DNA from: Syntrophaceae bacterium UBA2251
GTDB taxonomy: Bacteria > Desulfobacterota > Syntrophia > Syntrophales > UBA2251
Direction of reading: 5' to 3'
Assembly (NCBI GenBank): GCA_002347815.1
Contig: DDXV01000025.1
Location: forward strand, 1-6,976
DNA length: 6,976 nt
Under the pieces are notes generated by a model. That model had not been told where the DNA came from, made no database searches, and saw nothing but the letters and a program-made list of their open reading frames with translations. How positions within the stretch are numbered: position 1 is the stretch's first letter; each line of letters opens with the position of its first letter. Shown one piece after another: positions 1-5,153 of this stretch. A program made the translations under genes and the position numbers.

Positions 1-158
1 TCGGCCTGGTGCCTCCGGATCCGCGCCCTCATCTCCTCGTCCGTAACGGTCGCCGTGGCGATGTACGTGCGGGGCGGCGCCACGCCCTCGGCAAACCTCT
101 GGGCATAGGCGCTCTTTCCGCTCCTGCTCCCGCCGGTGACGACAACGACCTTTGCCAT
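1..158 (-). CDS. cobU: Adenosylcobinamide kinase / adenosylcobinamide-phosphate guanylyltransferase CobU, N-terminal part (runs off left edge)
   Basis: Only the first 52 codons are in the window, out of about 180 expected for the family. CobU phosphorylates adenosylcobinamide and then transfers GMP to it, giving AdoCbi-GDP for nucleotide-loop assembly. The visible part begins MAKVVVVTGG and carries the P-loop GGSRSGKS (residues 9-16), the usual CobU form. It is followed by TYIATATVTDEEMRARI (31-47) and His50, which by family pattern probably corresponds to the guanylylated histidine of Salmonella CobU. The ATG overlaps the cobC stop by one base (TGATG) and has a strong GGAGGAGG Shine-Dalgarno 5 nt upstream, so the start is secure. 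It is the last gene seen in the operon. Identity is confident despite truncation; whether the rest is intact cannot be seen. Confidence 0.9.
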   Translation of the reverse strand, partial: MAKVVVVTGGSRSGKSAYAQRFAEGVAPPRTYIATATVTDEEMRARIRRHQA

Positions 159-763
159 CAGTTCCTCCTCCGTCCCGTTTCGTTCAGTCCTGCGAGCATC
201 CCGCCCCCATCGAACAGCTCGATCGTAGTGAGCGACGCCGGTTTCACGGCGAAGAGAAGATGATCCCGGGGCGGTATCCCGAGAAAGTGACAGATTAGGC
301 TCCTGATGACGCCCCCGTGGGTGCAGGCAAGGACCGTGTCTTCCCGGGCCTTTGCCATCCGCTCCGCAGCGCGGCGGACCCGGGAGAGGAAATGGGCGAC
401 CGATTCGCCCCCGGGGAACGCGAAACCGTCGAAGGCGCTCCACTTCTCCACCTCCGCGGGGAAGGCCTCACTGATCTCGTCAAAGGTCCTACCCTCCCAG
501 TCACCGAAATCGACCTCCCGCAGGTCCGGGTCCACCGCGAAATCGAGACCGGTTACGCCGGAAACGACGCCCGCCGTCTCCCGGCAGCGTCGGAGCGGGC
601 TGCAGAGGCAGAGGAGGGAACCCCGACGGGGGAAAAGATCCGCCATGCCCTCGACCCGGCGCACGCCCGCGGCGCTCAACGGGACATCGCTCATCCCGAT
701 GTAGCGACCACGGTATTCTTCACCGACATCGCCGTGCCGCAAAAGTAAGACCCTGTGCGCCAT
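158..763 (-). CDS. cobC: Alpha-ribazole phosphatase CobC (histidine phosphatase family)
   Basis: The 201-residue product matches the usual CobC length. It removes the 5'-phosphate from alpha-ribazole phosphate, or from adenosylcobalamin phosphate, in the last steps of cobalamin assembly in the cytoplasm. Histidine phosphatase (phosphoglycerate mutase-like) signatures are all present: LLRHGDV (residues 7-13, catalytic His10), a YIGMSDVPLS segment (21-30), SPLRRCRETA (55-64) with the phosphate-binding arginine, REVDFGDWEG (82-91) with the acid Glu83, FPGGES (116-121), and THGGVIR (148-154) with the second catalytic His149. The ATG lies 3 nt after the cbiJ stop and has GGGAG 6 nt upstream. Its TGA shares one base with the cobU ATG. 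The family also contains unrelated sugar and nucleotide phosphatases, so the specific substrate is inferred mostly from the cobalamin operon context. Confidence 0.88.
   Translation of the reverse strand: MAHRVLLLRHGDVGEEYRGRYIGMSDVPLSAAGVRRVEGMADLFPRRGSLLCLCSPLRRCRETAGVVSGVTGLDFAVDPDLREVDFGDWEGRTFDEISEAFPAEVEKWSAFDGFAFPGGESVAHFLSRVRRAAERMAKAREDTVLACTHGGVIRSLICHFLGIPPRDHLLFAVKPASLTTIELFDGGGMLAGLNETGRRRN
164..171 (-). promoter_or_regulatory. Ribosome binding site of cobU
   Basis: GGAGGAGG lies inside the last codons of cobC and ends 5 nt before the cobU ATG at 158. It is the strongest Shine-Dalgarno match in the window. It fixes the cobU start and allows initiation that does not depend only on coupling from cobC. 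Confidence 0.75.
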
Positions 764-766
764 ACC

Positions 767-1534
767 TCACTCCCGGGGAACCTTCGCCTTGACCGCCTCG
801 ACGAGTTCCGACGGACCCTCAAAAACACCGTGGGCCGGCCGCAGCGGACGGCGCAGCGCCACTATGCGGCAGCCTTCCGCCCCGGCGGCCTCTACCTTCT
901 CCCGCACGCCGCCCGCCTCGCCGCCGTCCTTAGTGACGAGGACGCCTATCCCGAACTCCCTGATGACCCTCCGGTTTTCCTCGACCGAGAAAGGGCCGCG
1001 ACCGGTCACGACGTTCCGCGGCAAGATGCCGGCCTCGGCACAGGCCTTCAGCGACGCATCCTCGGGCAACACACGGACGACGAGGGCGACGTCCGTCTCT
1101 CTTGACGCCTGTACGTAGGGCGCAAGGTTTCGGGAACCCGTGGTGAGCAGGACCGGGCGGCCGAAGGAGAAGGCCTTCTCGGCGGCCTCCCGGTGGTCAT
1201 CCGCAAAAACGACGTCCCCGTCGTCGGAAATGCCCGCCGGACGGATCAGGGTGAAGTAAGGGATGCCCGCCGCTGCGGCGGCCGCCCTCGCCGTCGCCCG
1301 CGCCCGCTCGGCGTAAGGGTGGGTGCAATCCACGACGGCCCGTATCCCGTATTCCATGATGACCCGGGCCATGCCTTGTTCGTCGAGGGGTCCCGACCGC
1401 CTGGTCACCCCCGCCATGTCCCCGAGTTCCAGGGGTATCTCCGTCGCCGTGGAAACGAGGATACTGTAACCCGCTGCGGCAAGGGCCCCGGCAAGAGCGC
1501 CCGTCTCGGCGGTGCCTCCGAGAAGAAGGATCAT
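767..1534 (-). CDS. cbiJ: Cobalt-precorrin-6A reductase CbiJ (CobK family)
   Basis: This 255-residue protein is the NAD(P)H-dependent reductase that reduces the macrocycle double bond of cobalt-precorrin-6A to give cobalt-precorrin-6B. The N-terminal nucleotide-binding motif LGGTAET (5-11) is followed by VDCTHPYAE (68-76), LLTTGSRNL (129-137), GRGPFSVEENR (178-188) and LVTKDGGEAGG (199-209), the hallmark blocks of CobK/CbiJ. The length is standard for the family. The ATG overlaps the cbiH stop as ATGA. Upstream there is no good Shine-Dalgarno (only a GGGG run about 10 nt away), so translation probably depends on coupling from cbiH. The name CbiJ is used rather than CobK because cbiD and cbiG in the operon indicate the anaerobic route. 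Confidence 0.93.
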   Translation of the reverse strand: MILLLGGTAETGALAGALAAAGYSILVSTATEIPLELGDMAGVTRRSGPLDEQGMARVIMEYGIRAVVDCTHPYAERARATARAAAAAAGIPYFTLIRPAGISDDGDVVFADDHREAAEKAFSFGRPVLLTTGSRNLAPYVQASRETDVALVVRVLPEDASLKACAEAGILPRNVVTGRGPFSVEENRRVIREFGIGVLVTKDGGEAGGVREKVEAAGAEGCRIVALRRPLRPAHGVFEGPSELVEAVKAKVPRE

Positions 1535-2247
1535 AGCCGATAGCCCCGCGGCGTAACGAACCGGCCTTGGATGACCCTGGACGACCGATTCCCGATGATG
1601 ACGACGCTCCGCATGCCGATCTCGAATTCGAGAAAATGGTCGAGGTCGGAAAGGACGACCTTTTCCTCCGCCGCACCCAGATCCGTGGCGATCCCCACTG
1701 GCGTCGACCCCGGCCTATGCTTGAGGAAGATCGCACCGGCCTTTTCGACCTGCCTCATCCGCTTTCGGCTCCGCGGGTTGAAGAGGGCCACCACGAGGTC
1801 CGCCGCCGCCGTCGCTTCCAGCCTCGCCCTGATAACATCCCAGGGGACGAGAAGGTCGCTCAGGCTGATACAGGCAAAGTCCAGCATGAGCGGGGCGCCG
1901 AGCCTCGCGGCGGCGGCGCTGACGGAACTCACGCCGGGGACCACTTCCAGGACGGGCGGATCCCCTTCTCTCTCGGCGAGCTCCAGCACCAGACCGGCCA
2001 TCCCGTAGATGCCCGGGTCTCCCGATGAGAGGAGGGCGACGACCTCGCCGCCTCGGGCCCGTTCGAGGGCAACCCGACACCGCTCGACCTCTTTCGTCAT
2101 CCCCGTGGCGATGACTTCTTTCCCCTCCGTCAGGTCCGCCATGAGCTCGAGGTAGCGGCTGTAGCCCACGACCACGGTGCTCTCGGCGATGGCCTCCTCG
2201 GCACGCCGCGTCCGGTCAGAGACCCCACCCGGGCCTATTCCGACCAC
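1531..2247 (-). CDS. cbiH: Cobalt-precorrin-3 C17-methyltransferase CbiH (ring-contracting)
   Basis: CbiH methylates C17 of cobalt-factor III/precorrin-3 using S-adenosylmethionine and drives contraction of the ring to the delta-lactone form (cobalt-precorrin-4). With the GTG start used here the product is 238 residues, close to the 241 of Salmonella CbiH. Motifs, numbered from that GTG: VGIGPGG (2-8), VVGYSRYLELM (26-36), ATGMTKEVERC (47-57), LLSSGDPGIYGMAGLVLEL (72-90), VVPGVSSVSAAAARLGAPL (102-120), ISLSDLLVPW (127-136), LFNPRSRKR (155-163) and the C-terminal VTPRGYRL. The start is uncertain. GTG at 2247 gives a 13-nt overlap with cbiG but clips the first beta strand, since the codons just before it read KLF in frame. 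The only other in-frame option short of a 280-nt overlap is ATT at 2310, behind a strong ribosome binding site. There is no C-terminal iron-sulfur extension of the CbiH60 type. Function is confident; the start is not. Confidence 0.93.
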   Translation of the reverse strand: MVGIGPGGVSDRTRRAEEAIAESTVVVGYSRYLELMADLTEGKEVIATGMTKEVERCRVALERARGGEVVALLSSGDPGIYGMAGLVLELAEREGDPPVLEVVPGVSSVSAAAARLGAPLMLDFACISLSDLLVPWDVIRARLEATAAADLVVALFNPRSRKRMRQVEKAGAIFLKHRPGSTPVGIATDLGAAEEKVVLSDLDHFLEFEIGMRSVVIIGNRSSRVIQGRFVTPRGYRL

Positions 2248-3029
2248 AAAAAGCTTTCCCTTGCCACGGCCACCGTAACGCCGTGCAGGACTGTCCTGGG
2301 AAGTATTAATCTCGTCCTCCTTCCTGCCAGCAGGGCTGCCGGTTCCGCAACCGCCGGCAGGTTTACTCGCTTTTGCGCAAAATCGGACCTCGTGAAGGAA
2401 AAGGCCGTCAACCTTATCTCCTGAGAACTTATGAACCGAAGGGGAATTCCGAGACGGGCGGCGGCCTCGATCAATCCCTCTTCCTCTGCTTTGATGTCGG
2501 CCGAGGCGAGCCACCGCACCCGCGACAGCGCTCCCCCCGCCAGCTCGAGGGCCTCTTCCACCGCGCGGGTCACCTTTTCCGCCTTCACGCCCCGCCGACA
2601 GCCGACCCCGACGATAAGGTCCTTGAGGGCCTCCGTAGTCGTGGTTATGACCGGCTCCGCCCCGATGATGTTCGCCACCCGGAGGGCCAACTCGTTCGCC
2701 CCGCCCTCATGACCGCCGGCCAGGCTCACGGCATACCGGCCGCCGACGTCCACAACGACGACTGCAGGGTCTTCCCTCTTGTCTCTCAGGTGTGCCGCCG
2801 TCGCCCTGACCGCGACACCGCAGGGCGCCACGTAGACGAGGGCGTCGCAGCGATGGAAGATCTCGGCCGTAAGTTCCATAACACCGCCGAACATCCGGGC
2901 GCCGGGGAATCCTTCTTCCGGCGCGCCCGCGCTTTCGTGCACGTAGAGGCCGGCGTCCTCCAGCCGACGCACCAGCCGTGCCGCGAGACGAGCGCCCTCT
3001 TGCGAGAGGGTGATGACGGCCGTCTTCAC
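2235..3029 (-). CDS. cbiG: Cobalt-precorrin-5A hydrolase CbiG, compact form without the middle domain
   Basis: CbiG opens the delta-lactone of cobalt-precorrin-5A and releases the extruded two-carbon fragment as acetaldehyde, a step specific to the anaerobic pathway. The N-terminal domain (about residues 1-133) shows CDALVYVAPCGVAVR (61-75), VVVDVGGRYAVSLAGGHEGGAN (91-112) and PVITTTTEA (126-134). The C-terminal domain (about 137-258) shows LIVGVGCRRG (138-147), LASADIKAEEEGL (174-186) and AEPAALLAG (228-236). At 264 residues it is much shorter than the roughly 350 of Salmonella CbiG: the two domains are joined almost directly, with no room for the middle domain. The start is GTG, overlapping the cbiF stop as GTGA, with GGGAGG 4 nt upstream. 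The stop is TAG. The frame is intact with conserved ends, so this looks like a functional short variant rather than a broken gene. Confidence 0.93.
   Translation of the reverse strand: MKTAVITLSQEGARLAARLVRRLEDAGLYVHESAGAPEEGFPGARMFGGVMELTAEIFHRCDALVYVAPCGVAVRATAAHLRDKREDPAVVVVDVGGRYAVSLAGGHEGGANELALRVANIIGAEPVITTTTEALKDLIVGVGCRRGVKAEKVTRAVEEALELAGGALSRVRWLASADIKAEEEGLIEAAARLGIPLRFISSQEIRLTAFSFTRSDFAQKRVNLPAVAEPAALLAGRRTRLILPRTVLHGVTVAVARESFLWSE
2308..2322 (-). promoter_or_regulatory. Candidate ribosome binding site plus ATT start for cbiH
   Basis: AAGGAGG (2322-2316) is followed after 5 nt by an ATT codon (2310-2308) in frame with cbiH. Use of this start would add 21 residues (beginning MNTSQDSPARRY) before the GTG at 2247 and restore the strand KLFVVGIGPGG. 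The same bases encode two Arg codons (AGG AGG) in cbiG, so the match could be chance. Confidence 0.35.
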
Positions 3030-3787
3030 GGTTCCTCCCGCGCCTTGCGGTGCTGATGGCCGAACGTCGGGGCATAGAGCCGCGAGTCGGGGAGGTCGCG
3101 CGCAAGGGCACGACCCACGATGATGATCGAGGTCTGGCCCGTCCCCGCCCGCCTCGCCTTATCGGCGATGTCCGCGAGCGTCCCCTCCACGACCTTCTCG
3201 TCCGGCCAGGAGGCGTGGTAGACGACGGCGGCGGGACAATCCGGCCCGTAGTACGGCACGAGCGTCGCCGCCGTCTCCTCGACCTTCGTCCCGGAAAGGA
3301 AGATGCAGAGCGTCGCCCCCGCCTCGGCGAGTCTCTCCAGTTGCTGCTTCGCGGGAAGGGGGGTCCTGCCGGAGGTGCGGGTGAGGATTACCGTCTGGGC
3401 GACCTCCGGTGCCGTCAGCTCCGTTTTCAACGCCGCCGCGGCGGCCTGAAAGGCACTCACGCCCGGAACGACTTCGTAATCTACGCCGAGCCGGTCGAGC
3501 CGGTTCATCTGCTCCCGCGTGGCGCCGTAGAGCGAAGGGTCGCCCGAGTGCAGCCTGACGACGTCGATGCCTCTTTCTTGGGCGTCCCGGAAGACGGCCG
3601 TTATCTCCTCGAGCGACATCTTCGCCGAGTCGTGAAGCTCGGCCCCGGGATTGACGAGGGTCATCACACCGGGACTAACCAGCGACCCGGCAAAGACGCA
3701 GACCCGGCAATCGCCGAGGAGCCGGCGCGCCTTCAGTGTCAGTAGCTCGGGGTCGCCGGGACCGGCCCCGATAAAGTATACCTTCAT
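3026..3787 (-). CDS. cbiF: Cobalt-precorrin-4 C11-methyltransferase CbiF
   Basis: This 253-residue SAM-dependent tetrapyrrole methyltransferase methylates C11 of cobalt-precorrin-4. It has the full CbiF/CobM pattern: VYFIGAGPGDPELLTLKA (3-20), VFAGSLVSP (31-39), RLHSGDPSLYGAT (78-90), VVPGVSAFQAAAAAL (106-120), ELTAPEVAQTVILTRTSGRT (123-142), IFLSG (162-166), VVYHASWPDEKVVEGTL (188-204), and the C-terminal LY..TFGHQHR (237-247). The AGSLVSP and SWPDE blocks separate it from the paralogues CbiL, CbiH and CbiE in the same operon. The ATG overlaps the cbiL stop as ATGA, and GGAGG sits 10 nt upstream. Its own TGA overlaps the cbiG GTG. No anomalies were seen. Confidence 0.96.
   Translation of the reverse strand: MKVYFIGAGPGDPELLTLKARRLLGDCRVCVFAGSLVSPGVMTLVNPGAELHDSAKMSLEEITAVFRDAQERGIDVVRLHSGDPSLYGATREQMNRLDRLGVDYEVVPGVSAFQAAAAALKTELTAPEVAQTVILTRTSGRTPLPAKQQLERLAEAGATLCIFLSGTKVEETAATLVPYYGPDCPAAVVYHASWPDEKVVEGTLADIADKARRAGTGQTSIIIVGRALARDLPDSRLYAPTFGHQHRKAREEP
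3034..3039 (-). promoter_or_regulatory. Ribosome binding site of cbiG
   Basis: GGGAGG lies 4 nt before the GTG at 3029. It supports the GTG start, which also forms the GTGA overlap with the cbiF stop codon. Confidence 0.7.
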
Positions 3788-4509
3788 CGCCTACCGCCCT
3801 CCGCATGGACGAGAATGACCGAAAGATAGCCTGCCTCTTCTCCCTCTCCCCTCAGACTGCGGACATCCGTCACCACCCTCTGCCCTTCGAGTCCGGCGCG
3901 GGAGACAAAAACGGCCCCCTCCGCCACGCCCGCCTCTTCCAGCAGGTCGAGGACCTCCGGGAGGCGCGCCCCGACCTTCATGATGACGACCGTCCCCCCG
4001 TTCGCGAGGGCACGGCGGATACCGTCCATGTCGTCCGCGGCGGGCACGACCGTCACGGGCGCCATTCCTTCGCCGACGGCGAACCCGGAAAGGGCGGCGG
4101 CGGCGCTGAAAGACGTGACACCGGGCACCGTGACGACGGTTGCATCAGGCACCCGCGCCCGGAGTTCCCGCAGGAGGTAGATGTACGTGGAGTACAGCAG
4201 GGGGTCGCCCAGGGTCAGGAAGCAGGCGTCCTCTCCCGTCCTGAGGGCCGCGGCGAGCGCCTCGGCCGCCTCACCCCAGCGCAGAGACAGCTCTTCCTTG
4301 TCTGCCGTCATCGGGAAGAGGAGCTCCGTTATCTCCGCGGCGCCGTCCACGTACCGTTCGGCGATGGCGAGGGCGAGGCTTTCCGCCGCCGACCGCGCCC
4401 TGGGCACGAAGATACGACGGCAACGGGCCAGGATGGCAGCCCCCTTGACGGTGATGAGCTCGGGGTCGCCGGGGCCGACGCCTATTCCGTAAAGGGTACC
4501 AGGCTTCAT
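3784..4509 (-). CDS. cbiL: Cobalt-precorrin-2 C20-methyltransferase CbiL
   Basis: CbiL transfers a methyl group from SAM to C20 of cobalt-precorrin-2, the first methylation after cobalt insertion. From the chosen ATG the product has 241 residues, normal for the family. Motifs: LYGIGVGPGDPELITVKGA (6-24), IFVPRA (33-38), LLFPMT (63-68), FLTLGDPLLYSTYIYL (97-112), VTVPGVTSFSAAAAL (126-140) and VVIMKVG (174-180). The GDPLLYSTY block is diagnostic of CbiL/CobI among the paralogues. This ATG is preferred to one 12 codons upstream because it forms ATGA with the cbiE stop, begins directly at the first beta strand, and has GGAGG 10 nt upstream. CobI of the aerobic route has the same fold; the operon's cbiD and cbiG argue for the cobalt-dependent version. 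Confidence 0.95.
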   Translation of the reverse strand: MKPGTLYGIGVGPGDPELITVKGAAILARCRRIFVPRARSAAESLALAIAERYVDGAAEITELLFPMTADKEELSLRWGEAAEALAAALRTGEDACFLTLGDPLLYSTYIYLLRELRARVPDATVVTVPGVTSFSAAAALSGFAVGEGMAPVTVVPAADDMDGIRRALANGGTVVIMKVGARLPEVLDLLEEAGVAEGAVFVSRAGLEGQRVVTDVRSLRGEGEEAGYLSVILVHAEGGRR

Positions 4510-5153
4510 CTCGGGACATCCTCCCGTATGAAGAGAACGACGCACCGCGGCGAAAAACGAAGGACGCCCAAATCTTTCTTCCCGACCTCGCTCACCTTCT
4601 CACCGGCCAGTGTTAGGTCCTCGCAGACGTAAATCCGGTAGCCATCCCCGATGGCCTCCGCCAGCCTGGCGACCCAGCGAAAGGCCTCCTGCCTCCCCGC
4701 AAGGACCGCTATCTTCGCCACCCCGCGGAGGCCCTCCGGCGCAGCGGCCGGGTCTTCCCGGTGGGCGTCGATCATCCTCGCATCCGTCCAGTCGAGCCCC
4801 AACCTGGCGAAGGCCGCCTGCACGGAACTGACGCCGGGGATGACCCGACAGGCACCGCGGCCGAAACGGTCGATGACCGGCCGGGCCAGGCTGCACAGGC
4901 CCGGGTCGCCCGTCACGAGGACGACGATTTTCTTGCCGCTCCTCCGCTCGTCTATCGCCCGGAGGGCTTGCTCGACGTCGGCGCCCACGGCGATCTTCTC
5001 AGCCGCGCTTTCGGGAAAGAGCTCGAGCAGCCGCTTCGCCCCGACGAGGACTTCGGCCCCCTCGACGGCCCTCCGTACCGCCGGCGTGAGGAAATCGGGG
5101 GAGCCCGGACCGCAGCCGGCAACGACTATCGGATGCTGTTTCACAGCTGCCAT
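4506..5153 (-). CDS. cbiE: Cobalt-precorrin-7 C5-methyltransferase CbiE
   Basis: The product of 215 residues is a stand-alone CbiE, the SAM-dependent enzyme that methylates C5 of cobalt-precorrin-7. Motifs: IVVAGCGPGSPDFLTPA (9-25), VLVGAKRLLELF (35-46), VVLVTGDPGLCSLA (77-90), VIPGVSSVQAAFARLGL (104-120), and YVCEDLTLAGEKVSEV (175-190). It ends at the normal CbiE C-terminus with no CbiT (C15 methyltransferase/decarboxylase) domain fused, and the next gene is cbiL with an ATGA overlap. The ATG at 5153 overlaps cbiD by 13 nt and has a GGAGGGGG purine run upstream. A GTG at 5144, three codons in, would form a GTGA overlap like other junctions here and is a reasonable alternative start. A longer open frame to 5519 lies inside cbiD and was not used. 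Confidence 0.94.
   Translation of the reverse strand: MAAVKQHPIVVAGCGPGSPDFLTPAVRRAVEGAEVLVGAKRLLELFPESAAEKIAVGADVEQALRAIDERRSGKKIVVLVTGDPGLCSLARPVIDRFGRGACRVIPGVSSVQAAFARLGLDWTDARMIDAHREDPAAAPEGLRGVAKIAVLAGRQEAFRWVARLAEAIGDGYRIYVCEDLTLAGEKVSEVGKKDLGVLRFSPRCVVLFIREDVPR

Noticed and set aside
764..766. Possible promoter, terminator or riboswitch between genes
   Set aside because: The only non-coding gap is three bases, and all other junctions overlap, so no separate regulatory element can be supported within the window.
2248..2514. Extension of cbiH to an ATG at 2514 (327 residues)
   Set aside because: It would overlap cbiG by 280 nt and add about 89 residues with no similarity to CbiH. The conserved part begins at KLFVVGIGPGG.
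4271..4519. An 82-codon minus-strand frame starting 10 nt before cbiL, close behind its GGAGG
   Set aside because: It is out of frame with cbiL, low complexity and Arg-rich. CbiL itself is complete and conserved in the other frame.
4510..4545. Longer cbiL start 12 codons upstream
   Set aside because: The added residues overlap the conserved end of cbiE, and the ATG at 4509 has the ATGA junction and fits the family N-terminus.
2373..4632. Several 200-275-codon + strand open frames opposite cbiG, cbiF and cbiL
   Set aside because: They show the same GC-rich shadow pattern with biased composition and no motifs, while the opposite strand carries complete conserved enzymes.
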